Assembly: GCA_030765065.1 (NCBI GenBank)
Contig: CM060984.1
Location: forward strand, 82,795,988 to 82,859,987
Length of the DNA stretch: 64,000 bases
Origin: Deroplatys truncata
Lineage: Eukaryota; Arthropoda; Insecta; Mantodea; Mantidae
Direction of reading: 5' to 3'
In this document: positions 48,113-58,640 of the stretch, one piece after another
Layout: the number at the start of each line of letters is the position of its first letter
Position numbering within the stretch: position 1 is the first letter of the stretch
Position numbers and translations under genes: made by a program
The notes under the pieces: generated by a model
What the model was told of the DNA's origin: nothing
Databases searched by the model: none
Seen by the model: only the letters and a program-made list of their open reading frames with translations

Positions 48113-49590
48113 TCTTCATTACACAAGTTACCCTTCTAAAAAGTGTGCTGTTATGTGTTCGTATTATGTTTTGTAACTGTGTTATACCTCCAGCCAGTCA
48201 CTTTACGTTGCTTGTCCCCTTGCTTAACGCACTCTTTGGTGTTCCTTTTTTTTCTCCTCTCTGCTTTGCGTGCGTGGCATGTGCTTTGGCTGTACGCGGT
48301 GAGTGGTGGATTTCTGTCGCATTGCTGGGTTAGCTCTCTGCCCGGCAATACGTCATTCTGATCGTGGAAGTTTTTTTGGAATTGATTTAAGGAACTTCTT
48401 TTGTAATATTTTTGTGGATCGTCCTTATGTAAAGGTAGGCTTTGTTATCAATTTCTATCTTGGTAATGATGGGTGAATTTTGGGGCGGAAAACGTAATGT
48501 GTGTTTTAGACACGAATTCGTAAAGTGACTGGCTCTTGAAATTGTTCATATGTTTAGTGTGTTTTGGTTCTTTTGTTTTGTCAAAATTTAATACTGGGTT
48601 TAAATGAGTGCAGAAAGTGGAACACACTTCTATCTTATTGGCTTCTCCACCTTTAAGACGTTTAAGAGTGCTTTCACTTATAAGACAACTAATTAGCTGT
48701 TAAAGTAAAACTCTCAATCCATCATTTGTCATTGTCTCAGAGAGAAAGAGATAAAATACAGGGAAACAAAATACTAGGAAATTCTGGAATATAAGTTATT
48801 TGTGTGTAGAAGGCAAAGAAATGCAAGAATCAACTCATTCTTTATACAACTTATTCAAAGTATCATAAGAATCAGGAAAATTTAACTTTAACCACAAAGT
48901 ACTACTGACTTTCTAGCTGAGTTATATTTTTAATACGTGATTTTCAGTGCACGGTTAGTTTGAAGTTACAGAAATTGTGTTGTGTTAATTATGGGAGCAG
49001 TAATTGCAGTCAAGAACCCTACCATGCTGAACTTTGAAAAACTGAAAACAGTTGTGTTGGAAAGTACTTCTAGCTCAGCTGGACTTTGAAGCTGGCTGTT
49101 CCTAGAAGTTCATAAAAATCTGTTTGGGTCTTGACTAGATAAGCATCATTACTATTTGGGAGACCAAATCGTTCACACAAGAAAGGGACAAGTAATGCTT
49201 CCAGGTTCCACTGTATTTTACAGTTTAAGAAAAGGTACCCGTTTATAAAATATTGGTCTGATGTTTATAGTGGCCTTGTTTGTTGAATTTTTGTTTTACT
49301 TAATTTTTGCTTTTTTAAAACTTGCCTTAGTGCTCGGCTCATTTGATGTTTTGGTTTGTTTACTTTTATTTAATAAAAAAGAGAGAGAAACAACTTATCA
49401 ATAGTAGTATATTTTTGAGAGTTCTGGTTTCCCATCTTATACTTTTTTCCCCCTACGGCACTGTTAGGGCTTCCCGTTTCGCTTGGCCGGGGTTCCCTAA
49501 CTCAGTCAAACCTTCTTAAGCGTCTGCATGGTTTCGCTGCCTTGCTCCAGTTTTATGTTTTGGGAGAAACAGTGGAATCATTGCAAAAGA
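48113..49590. other. Foreign insert in the hAT element, with a 15-bp perfect inverted repeat
   Basis: Nothing hAT-like in these roughly 1.5 kb. GCCAGTCACTTTACG (48193-48207) and CGTAAAGTGACTGGC (48519-48533) are exact inverted repeats 340 bases end to end, a possible MITE. The remainder is unassigned. Confidence 0.5.
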
Positions 49591-49610
49591 TATACTGATA
49601 TTATACGCAA

Positions 49611-50087
49611 TTGTATGTCAATTGTGAATCACAATTCGCCGACCTGAAAATGCTTAACTGGAAAATTCGCCTATTTACTCCTCTGAATTTCCCTTGCGGT
49701 GAGGCTCCACATAATCTCCAAAAGGAATTACTTGAATTACAGAATTCTACTACAATTAAATTTTCTAATAAAGAAGGGTGTGAGCTCTCTAAATCACTGC
49801 CCTGTGATAAATTTTTACAATTGCGTGTGTTTACAATACATGTAATGGTAATCTTCGGATCCACATACATTTGCGAGAGAACGTTTTCCAAAATGAGTTA
49901 CATTAAAAGCCAATGTCGTAATAGGATAAACGATGATTACTTGGTGAGTCTTCTGAGACTTTGTACGTCATCAAGTATCTATCCGAGACCTTGTAGGTCA
50001 TCAAGTATCTATCTGAAACTTTGTACGTCATCAACAGCAAATATCGATAACCTTGTTAAAAATAGGATGTGCCAGAAAAATCATTAA
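49611..50087 (+). pseudogene. hAT transposase piece 4 (dimerisation domain)
   Basis: 158 codons. FTPLNFPCGEAPHNLQKELLE and VIFGSTYICERTFSKMSYIKS, then RNRINDDYL, are the hAT C-terminal dimerisation domain ('FGSTYiCE..FS.Mk..Ks..R.rLtDe.L'). The tail has a tenfold-residue repeat from a 30-bp triplication. Confidence 0.75.
49956..50035. repeat. 30-bp tandem repeat in the transposase tail
   Basis: Units at 49956, 49986 and 50016 (last one partial, 20 bases). They encode ten-residue repeats LCTSSSIYPR / PCRSSSIYLK / LCTSST, in frame. Confidence 0.8.
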
Positions 50088-50324
50088 GGGAAATGTGGCG
50101 TACAAACGGCACGATTATCCACGGTGTATTGTATTAATTATATTTAAAGAACATCACAGTGGTTCAAGCTACCATGAAACTCGGCAAACATACCCCATTT
50201 TTGCAACGTAAATAGGCTTGTATGCTCACAATAACATGTCGGGGCGGGTGGACGGAGGTTCACCCACCTTCCCCTCTTCCGACTGCGCATGGGCATCCCT
50301 GCTTTTGACTGTCAGCATTCTTAA

Positions 50325-50707
50325 GTTCTTTGAAGTACTCTACTTCACCAAGAAATAGATATAGAAATTTCACCGAAAACACTTGTTTTGATGTCCCTCT
50401 TAATACTAAAATATTATTTTAAAAAAAAGACCTGTATCCATGTATGAGATAGTGAGAGAGAAATAGAGAGAGGTAGAGACAGACAGAGACGAAAAAAGAA
50501 CAGCATAGCTTGTAAACGAAATGTTGGATAAACACCGATCTTGTTGTTTAAGTTTAGCTTCCAAAAAACGAAGATTTTCAAGAAAATTCACTTATCCCAA
50601 ACTGTCATTTACATGAGGATTTTTCGTTATTTCTTTGCTTTTTTAATGGCTCTAATGCTTTTGACTAAAATAACACATGATATTTGTGTGACAAATAAAA
50701 TCTATAA
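50325..50707 (+). mobile_element. HINE-like repeat, old copy split by an LTR element and a SINE
   Basis: Left part of an old plus copy (ACTCTACTTCACCAAGAAATAG; GA-rich tract at 50450-50490). Body modules continue at 53368-53599 after the Gypsy fossil and at 54154-54360 after a SINE, ending AAATAAGCTTTTGTAAGAA. Confidence 0.6.
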
Positions 50708-51080
50708 TGTAACCAAATCTGCGTGATGCAGTCAGCCATGCCATCGATGAAGCTTTTGAGTGCGGAGACTCGAGAAAGCAAACACGTATTGGTAGACGGT
50801 CAAGTATTGGAAGAGGATTTGACTAACTACTCTTCGAGAAAGTGCGGCATCTGCATTCTGGCAAATTCTGAAACACTGCATTAATGTGTCTCCTAGCAGG
50901 AGGAGATTGTAAAAAAGGGCAGAAAATAAATGTGAGTCATTTAGAGATAGTTGCGAACGAGTTGCGATCGATTTGTAGGTCACAGCTAAAGAGTGAGGCT
51001 TGCGTAATAAATAAGCTTTCTTACGAGTTAACTGGGTTTTCATTTGTCACAACTGGTGTCAGGAGTGGGATTGAAGATGG

Positions 51081-51480
51081 AGGAGGCGTTGGTTAATCTC
51101 TTCGTCAGACTCGACGAAATGAAGACGAATATGAAAACCGTAAATGAAAACTTCACCACGCAGATGGATAATGGGATGACTGGAATAAAGGAAGCATTAT
51201 CGGAGAAAATAATGCAATAACTGGCCGGTGTAGAGAAAGAACTGAAGCACCAAGATGCACGGGTTAACGCCTTAAATGACCTGGTGGAACGTATTAACGT
51301 CTTGGAAGGAAGAGTCGACGCAGCGCAAAGAAACTGAGGCTATGGTAGCGGTGGAAATCGCAAGATTCACGGATTTGAGCGTCGAAGCGCCAGGACGCGA
51401 CAAAACATCTATGCCCATCAAGCCACCCAATTACGACGGAATGTCCACTTTTGGACTCTTCCGTCAGAAACTTAGCTCAT
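51081..51480 (+). pseudogene. gag-like part of the Gypsy fossil
   Basis: A coiled-coil-like start just after the primer site (EEALVNLFVRLDEMKTNMKT), then KPPNYDGMSTFGLFRQKL, a pattern typical of Gypsy gag regions in arthropods ('P..FDG...W..F..QF'). Broken. Confidence 0.55.
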
Positions 51481-52219
51481 AACCCATGGATACCAGAGGA
51501 GAAAACTGTTCGCTAGGCGCCAGGAACGGGCGGCAGAAGTTTTAAACGCGATTCTGACATCGGCTGCAAAATCGACTGCTCTCTAAAACTGATTCGGAAC
51601 TATCACTTTATCGCAGCAAGACATCTGGTGAAGGACTGTTCAAACCGCACTGAGGAACAGGCAGAACATCGAAGAGGAAGAGCTACTTCTATGCGGATGC
51701 CACGTCACGATGACCCTACCCAAGGGAATGTGGTCACAGCATTAAGCTAAAGGAGAAAGAGCGTGTAATAATTGTCCTCAGTTGTTCGGTTGTGTCTGCT
51801 GATTGGGATAGCACAGGCCTGAGGAAGGGAACTACAGGCGAACGCCGACTTGGGCCCTCTTCTGAAAACTCGAGAGAGAAAGGAGGTCAAGCTGGGCAGA
51901 CATCACACCAAAGGTTAACTTGTATAAGTCCTACTGGGCCCATTCGGACTTATTGAAGACCAGAAAAGGTGTGCCGTTCAATGTGGGAGTCACCTGATGG
52001 GAAGACCATGTACTTCCTCGGAAGAAGGCGAATGAGATCCTGATGTAAATGCATTCAAGGACTTCAGAAGGACATCTGGGCCCCAAACTAACAGTCGACA
52101 ATCTCCGAGCAAGCTTGCGGCTACAGGCAGACATTGAGAAATGACGCCGTCAGTGTCAGGTGTGTGCAGCGAGTCTCGGCCCACAGAGTAAGTATCGGGG
52201 CCGCATGCAACGGTATAGC

Positions 52220-52680
52220 ATGGGATGACTTTTTGAACGAACCTTCAACGACGTAGCTTTGCTGTTTACTGCGTCCGACTGGGGAAACTATCAGTTGACA
52301 TCATAGATTATTTCACCAAGTGATCAGAAGTGTACGCCATCCCTAAACAAGAACCAGGACTACGTTGTGGAGGACCAGTTCTGTCGTTTTGGGATACCAC
52401 TAGAGCTCTGTAGAGACCAGGGCGTCAACTCAGAGTCCAACTTGATGAGAGAAGCATTGGAGCGGCTTGTAGTGCACCAGACTGGCACCAGACGGCACAA
52501 TAGAGTGTTACATCAAGACCCTAGAAAAACTTCCGAAGAGGGTTATCGCCAGTTACTAAAGGGACTGGGATATCAGGGTGTCGCTTTTCATGCTGGCCTA
52601 CTGCTCGTCAACCCTAGCAATACTACGTTGATTACAGCAATCTTGTGTTTGACAGAGAACTGCGTCTTCCATGCGCCCTG
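52220..52680 (+). pseudogene. Integrase-like part of the Gypsy fossil
   Basis: FGIPLELCRDQGVNSESNL fits the 'FG.P..lhsDQG..FeS.l' stretch of Gypsy integrases. LVDIIDYFTKW-like sequence near 52290 would precede it. Broken. Confidence 0.6.
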
Positions 52681-53599
52681 AAGTACCATGGAGCAGAGCA
52701 GCCAGCAACCGAGTACGTAGAGGACCTTGTGGACCATTTTGAGAATATCCACCAGATGTCCCGATAGCACATCTGGGCGGCGAGCGATTGCATGAAGACC
52801 TGTTAAGACCAGCAAGCCAAAAGCTAAGGTTTTCAGCAGGGTGCCCTGGTGTGGTTGTATCACCCTACCGGACCAAAGAGCGTTACCCCAAGTTTCAACA
52901 ACTCTGGCAAGCACTTACCCTGTGGTGAAGAGAATAACTATGTAGTCTACCGCATCCAGAGACCGCCACTGTAGTGGTACATATGGATCGCCTAGCCAGA
53001 GCAGTGGGAGGAAGCAGTGTGGCCACATCCGCGTGATACAGAATGTCTTAGTCATCGAGGAAGCTCTGGGTGCGGGAGATTCGAGAAAGCAAACCCGTAT
53101 TGTACATTAGACCAAACATTGGAAGAGACTGACTAACCTTCGAGACAGTTCCCCATCTTATTCTGGTGAATTCTGGAATATTACATACACGGTCTCCCTA
53201 GCAGCAGGGGGCTATAAAAAGACGGCAGGAAATAAATGTGAGGTAGTTACTAAATAGTTGCGAGCGAGATACGAGGAATTTGTAAGTCAGAGCTGTAAAG
53301 CGAGGCTTGTAACGCATTTCGCGTATTAAAAAAGGTTTGTTACGAGTCAACCGGGGTGTTTAACACAATATGTTGAAAGTTCTGTGAATAGCATGTAAAC
53401 GCCTCTTCGTTCGGAAAAATGTTGTATTGCTTTATATAACTAGTGAACCATAGGAAATAACAGAAGGCTAAACACATAAAAAATGATGTAGATATTTTTA
53501 AAACACACAATTTATATTAAATAGACTTATTTTGTGGCATTAACCAACTTAAAGGTATTCATTGTTCTTGATTTGTGTATTTATGTTTTTGAAATGCTA

Positions 53600-54139
53600 G
53601 GACAAGAACTAATTGCGAAGGGGAACTTAGCATCTCGACCTACAAGATCTTTTGTGCCTGAAGCTCCTGACGGAAGCCCCCGGGAGGGACGGGTAAGGAG
53701 ACCAGGAGGCACGACAGCAAAAGGGCAGTGTTCCTACCTTTCCAGATTCAAACTCCCTCGATAGCAACCGGTACAATCGGCTCCCCTGCACCTGCAGGCT
53801 TCCATATCCGACTGGGGGGACCAGGGCTCGGAAATCGCCTCCATTCTGGGGGAAGAAGTGTTACATAGAGCATTATTTTCCCTTGCCATGCAACGCCGAG
53901 ACTCCCGTCGACACTGCAACCCTGAAACAACCAAGCAGATGAAAGTGAAGTGAAATGAGAATGAAGATGAAATGGAGGGACAGGAAATTTGGGGATATAA
54001 TGAACATTCCCAGCATTCGCCTAGCAACCCGAGGAAACCTCCTAGAAAATTATGGGTCAGGAAGGTCGGCCGCGGGAATCGTAACCACGACCTCCCGAAT
54101 GCGGGCCACAGACGTTACCGCCTGAGCCATCCCGCTCGG
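53600..54139 (-). mobile_element. tRNA-derived SINE (family 1) with 14-bp target duplication
   Basis: TTTTTGAAATGCTA (53586-53599) and TTTTTGAAGTGCTA (54140-54153) flank it, differing at one base. Minus strand starts CCGAGCGGGATGGCTCAGG with B-box-like GGTTACGATTCCC. The body matches 25456-25976. Inserted in the old HINE-like copy. Confidence 0.8.
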
Positions 54140-54365
54140 TTTTTGAAGTGCTAATTCATTGTACATTTGTTTCTTGTCACGTCGTACAAAGAGAGGATTT
54201 TAACACCAACAAATTGGACCCTGCTTTTATAGACTTGAACATCACTTTAATCTCCTATATTCCTCTTGTACCTACAAAGAATTATGTAATAAGACTATTT
54301 TTGCAAACGTTTATCTCGGTTAATATGAATAGATAGAAAAATAAGCTTTTGTAAGAACCTGGTAC

Positions 54366-54590
54366 AGGGCGCTGCATTTTTTCGGGCGAAAAAGCCTTAT
54401 CAAAGCCTCCTTCGGACGGGAAAGTAAAGCCGGTGGTCCCGTGTCGTAGATTTACGGCTCGTAAAAGAAACACAAGCCTGATAAATATGCCCCTAAGCAA
54501 AAGTACTGATCTTTCACGCCCAATATAGAATAGGACGTTAAGGACCACAGCAGTTAAAGAGCGTCCACAATTAAAAAAAATAATAAAAAA
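54366..54590 (+). mobile_element. tRNA-derived SINE (family 2), 5'-truncated
   Basis: Shares TTTTTTCGGGCG, CCCGTGTCGTAGATTTACGGC-type blocks, CACGCCCAATATAGAATAGG and GTTAAAGAGCGTCCA with 24969-25245 but lacks the tRNA head. It has an A-rich tail at 54571-54592. Confidence 0.7.
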
Positions 54591-56015
54591 ACCCACATGC
54601 TTTCTTACAACATGTGAAGAAGGGACATAACAGTAAACGACAGCAAGTAGAGAATGTCGATTTTATGGAACATAATTTTTTTGTTTGAAACATATCGGTA
54701 AATTTCAGACAGAATGCATTTGCACAGGTACTAAGTATTATTAGTAGTTATAAAATGGGCGTTCAAACGCACTTAATATGCAGGAATATAAACCTTTTAT
54801 TGGCAGCTGAGGTCATAAATTTTGTGACGTACAATGGAAAGGTTGACAGGTATGTAATTAAGGTCTTCCATCACCTGTCAACATGAACAATGGTGTAATA
54901 AATTATGCTTTGTAACAAAAGAACAGACACTAGTCTCCCCATTCCATTTCCCGCACACGTGATCGTTAGGAAGATCTCACATGTAGCAACCTCCTCCCTC
55001 ACTGCATTCCATTCTCTCCAAACACGTGCACCTGGCAATAACAAAGAGCCAGACTGTCGCTATACCCCCTTCTGGGCAAGCTTCATTAACAGAGAACACC
55101 TGGGCGCAATACATTTTCGTACTCGACAGAGAGGGTAACCATACAACCGCGCTGGACAACGGGCAATAAATCATGCTTTGTTATAGTCTCCGGCATTATA
55201 GAGCCATCCCCGTTCCACGATGCAAGCTTCGTTTACCTGCTAGGCAATAAATCCCGCCCGCTCGACCTTGCCGTCATGGAACCAGCTTTGCCCTCGGGCA
55301 GCCATCATGACATAGCATGTAGTTCTCTCCAAGAGCACCCGAACCTGCACAACGACCTACGAGAATCACCGAACATAGTTATACATGAAAATATTAAGTG
55401 TTATAATGCTGGCATATTAACTGCTTTATCTAATCGATTTGGAGATGTTGCTTTATTAATAGCAATTTCATGAATATTAAATTTTGGGAGATGAAATTAT
55501 ATTTTTTATTTACACTGTATATTAACTAAAAATGAAATAACTCTCTGATTTTGCTTCTACTGTCTCTTTCAAACAGCGATATCAAAATATGTGTTTTACC
55601 TATATTAAACCCCTGTGTATACTTAGATATACTTAGGTCTGTGTTCGACTCTTACTGCAAGCAAAAGTTTAATGTTTAATTGCTAATGAAAGAATAATAA
55701 TTCGATAGGGAAAACATTATTATGACATTATCAGAATTAATGAAAGGCGTTCTCGAGTATTCAGGGATCAGAGTTCGAGTCTTAGTGTGGCGAAACTTAA
55801 ACGTTTAATAACTAATAGAATAAGTAACATAGACGAGTTTGGGCAAATCATGTTAATTTTTATATATTATTACCATGTTTAATGTAGGGTATTCCTCGGT
55901 ATGCTGAGATCCTAGCTCCAATCTTACCCATGCGAAACTAAGGGAGTATCGACGGTCAGATTAAAATGTATTTAACAAATATAATTATTTAAATTAAACC
56001 CTGATGTATACTTAG
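54591..56015. repeat. Repeat-rich non-coding stretch with degenerate tandem units
   Basis: AATAAATTATGCTTTGT (54899), AATAAATCATGCTTTGT (55166) and AATAAATCCC (55246) start loosely similar blocks. GAACCTGCACAACGACCTACG (55343) recurs at 56333, and TTTCAAACAGCGATAT (55568) at 56424. Three stretches near 55640, 55780 and 55910 share a B-box-like TTCGAGTCTTA…AAACTTAA pattern. No gene is visible. Confidence 0.45.
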
Positions 56016-56620
56016 GTGTCCCGAAGACTAAACCCGATTCTTTATTTTCTTTCTTCTTCTCTCTTTTTCTTTCTATCTCTTTCTTTCTTCTTGACCTGCA
56101 TACATCGATCATTCATATATACACATGCACATACACAGAGCCATTACACATACATATACACACATACACCGGTGCACGCTCAAACACACACATGTACACA
56201 CATACACGTACACACATACACCTACAAACATACACCAGCACACTTACACACACATACACGCGCATACATACACACAAACTCCAGTGCACGCACATACACA
56301 TACATAGAATACCTACACTTCCTCCAAACACACGAACCTGCACGAAGACCTACGAGAATCACCGAACATAGATATACATGTACAATGTATTCTAACTCTC
56401 TGTTTTTGCACCAATTGTCTCCTTCAAACAGCGATATAAAAAACTATTATGTGCATTTCTCTCTATAATAGAAGTTATCATTCTCTCCCCCTCACTGCAT
56501 CCCTCGCCACCAAGATCTTCTCGATTCTCCTGCATAGCGAAAATACACATTCCTCCCCGCCCTACAGAGCGTTTTCCCCCACCGATCCTCTCTGCATGTC
56601 ATTACATGTGACGGAAGAAC
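56016..56620. repeat. CACATA-rich simple repeat and flanks
   Basis: Degenerate CACATA/CACACA repeats at about 56110-56310, preceded by a CTTT-rich tract. The 150-codon frame across it is H/T-rich low complexity and not supported as a gene. Confidence 0.6.
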
Positions 56621-56629
56621 AAGTTTTCT

Positions 56630-57590
56630 ATCCAGTGTATATAAGGAGCCCCTTCTTGCACTGCTCTGAATATTATTCGAAGTGTAATCGAGCCGATAAT
56701 ACGATGGACGATTTTTGGAGCGAATGTGAAGAAGAGTCATACCATTATACATATTATCATAAAGAGTCGAGCAATGGCATCATGCACTCTATAGTGTGAA
56801 ACATGCCATCCTATCATGACCAGATGTCTTCACGATGTATATGCACAAACAACTGCCCAGTCTACAAAAAAGCGTGATGTAAGTACAGATTGTTATTCTT
56901 GAATGCAATTTCTAAAGAAAGTGTGCAATTGTTCTCTAAAGAAGAGTGAAAATAGAATTACTCATTGTTTTGTATCTCTTCTTTTCCAGGGATACTGATT
57001 CCGAAAGTGATGGTGAGATAGACAGCGTCATTTCAACCCACACCTCTCTGTGGCATTCAGAGTACTGCAATGGATATACTCACTCTGTAGTGTGTGCAAA
57101 GCTCGAGGTGCACGACCAGATGACGCCATAATTCGCATGCAATGAGAGCTGCAGTGTATTCCTCTTCAGGCAGAGAAATTTAAGGTAAGGAGCACTTTTA
57201 AAATATATAACACAATTGAACATTGGTATCACTATATAAGTAACCTCAGAGATCATTAATGTAGAAAATTAATTGCGTAGGCAATACTAACATGCAATGC
57301 TATTTCGATACATAGCACTACAGTACAGGGGTATCTAAACGTAACTAACCCTGGAAATTATTGTGTCGTTGCAGAATTCAAATGACGACACCTGCACCTA
57401 AAACCGAGATAGATTCGGGTGATAAAGAATCAGAAGGTATAGTGGAATACCCGCTTACAGCGCAGCGTGCTAATCATATACATGAACAGGAGTCCAATCC
57501 ACAGGCGGTCGGGGATCAAACACCGACAACCTCAGAACCTTTCCCTGGCAAGCCGGCAGAACTCAGGAAAACATTGACCTGAGTATTTTC
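56630..57590 (+). other. Exon-like units with TATA box, donors and acceptors
   Basis: A TATA-like GTATATAAGG at 56637-56646 precedes an open start MDDFWSECEEESYHY at 56704. Splice-like signals follow in order: donor GTAAGT (about 56878), acceptor TTCTTTTCCAG (about 56980-56990), donor AAG|GTAAGG (about 57183), acceptor GTCGTTGCAG (about 57366-57375). The last unit reads MTTPAPKTEIDSGDKESEG and is acidic and hydrophilic. The first two units resemble one another (NG..HS.V, HDQM, C…C.V), so the unit is duplicated. I do not recognise the protein. It may belong to the Polinton-like fossil on its right, or be a separate gene. Confidence 0.4.
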
Positions 57591-57699
57591 ATATCTAGAA
57601 AAATCTTTGTTTCATTTCACTGTAACCTAACAAAATACAATTCTTTTCAGGCTACCTGCACTTAGAAATGCATGCTTTCTAAAACTTTTATTAGGTAAT

Positions 57700-58268
57700 G
57701 TTTCAGACGTTGCAATAAGGGGAAGAAGAAGAGGAACAGCTTTGCAGATCTGCAAAGGAGGCTGACGAACTTGGAGGATAGAATAACAAGCATCGACACC
57801 CCAAGAAACATACCGGCCAGAAGCGACTGCCTAGACGTCTTCATCTCAGAAGCCACAACGATAAGATAGGTTCTTCTAGGATCTACCAGTGCTTATAGTG
57901 AAAAACACAGACAAATTTGTATACATGGCAATGCAAGTCTGGGACATAATTCGAGAGAGTCTCCCTATATTCAAAGCATTCCTCCATTCGAGAAAGTACC
58001 CACGAATGGAATATTACGAAAATATTGTTTTCTCTTATAATGTCATTGCTTATATGGAAGCGTCCAAAATAAGATTTTGAACACTAATTTAAATGATTGT
58101 GAAATACTTTTAAATAGCGATGAAATTTGCATCCTAAAAAGACTTGAATCGTTTATAGATTACCATTTAGGTAACCTATCTGTTGCAAGTGTAACACCAT
58201 ATGCTGGAACGAGGAGTTGGAGGAGGAAAGAGGAGGATTGTATGATAAAAATAATAAAAAAAGAATGA
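57700..58268 (+). pseudogene. Unidentified protein pieces at the left of the fossil
   Basis: Open stretches include LQRRLTNLEDRITSID (coiled coil), FKAFLHSRKYPRMEYYENIV and NSDEICILKRLESFIDYHL. They look like one former protein of unknown role. The stretch 57889-58268 is close to the capsid-like gene but on the opposite strand. Confidence 0.4.
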
Positions 58269-58640
58269 ATGTGTGCTTTTACATGACTTTTTATTGATTA
58301 AAAGTTCTTTCATTCCTAATGAAAAAGAAATCCTTACATTACAATGATTAGTTTAAAATATAAACTGCATCACATGACTCAGAGGCTTGTATGTAAACAT
58401 TTTATCATGAATTATTAAACAATACAATGAGGTCTGTGCAGGGATAGTTGCACTAGCCTGAATTTCTATTCTGATGATGACAGCCCCATTTAAAACTTCC
58501 TCTGGTTGATGCGAGCAATCAATAACAAAGAAAATCTTGTCTCTCCAATAAAAGATAATTCTCTTTTTCATAATAAGAGTTTTAAAGCTTTCAGTACATA
58601 TCATACAATAATGCAAATCTCGAGTTTCCAAAGTCCAAAT

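Larger units (their letters stand above)
46489..50301 (+). mobile_element. hAT transposon, GTF2IRD2/SCAND3-like (Charlie group), decayed
   Basis: The left end is CAGGCAGGCCCAACCGTAGC. The right end, read on the other strand, is CAGGGATGCCCATGCGCAG; both are Charlie-type hAT termini. The 8-base flanks GTTTTGAC (46481-46488) and CTTTTGAC (50302-50309) differ at one base and fit a hAT 8-bp target duplication. The interior carries an ordered set of transposase pieces between 47103 and 50087 with stops and frame changes, and about 1.5 kb of foreign sequence. It is non-autonomous now. Confidence 0.75.
50708..53367 (+). mobile_element. Ty3/Gypsy-type LTR retrotransposon fossil
   Basis: LTRs at about 50708-51051 and 53018-53367 share TCGAGAAAGCAAAC and GAAATAAATGTGAG-type blocks. 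By eye they differ at something like a fifth to a quarter of positions, so the insertion is old. TGGTGTCAGGAGTGGGA right after the 5' LTR (51054-51070) looks like a Leu-tRNA primer site. A purine-rich AGTGGGAGGAAGCAG precedes the 3' LTR. The 2-kb interior retains a gag-like start and an integrase-like part. It is much shortened and broken many times. Confidence 0.75.

Noticed and set aside
56016-56468. 150-codon plus-strand frame
   Set aside because: Histidine/threonine-rich translation of a CACATA simple repeat; open on both strands.
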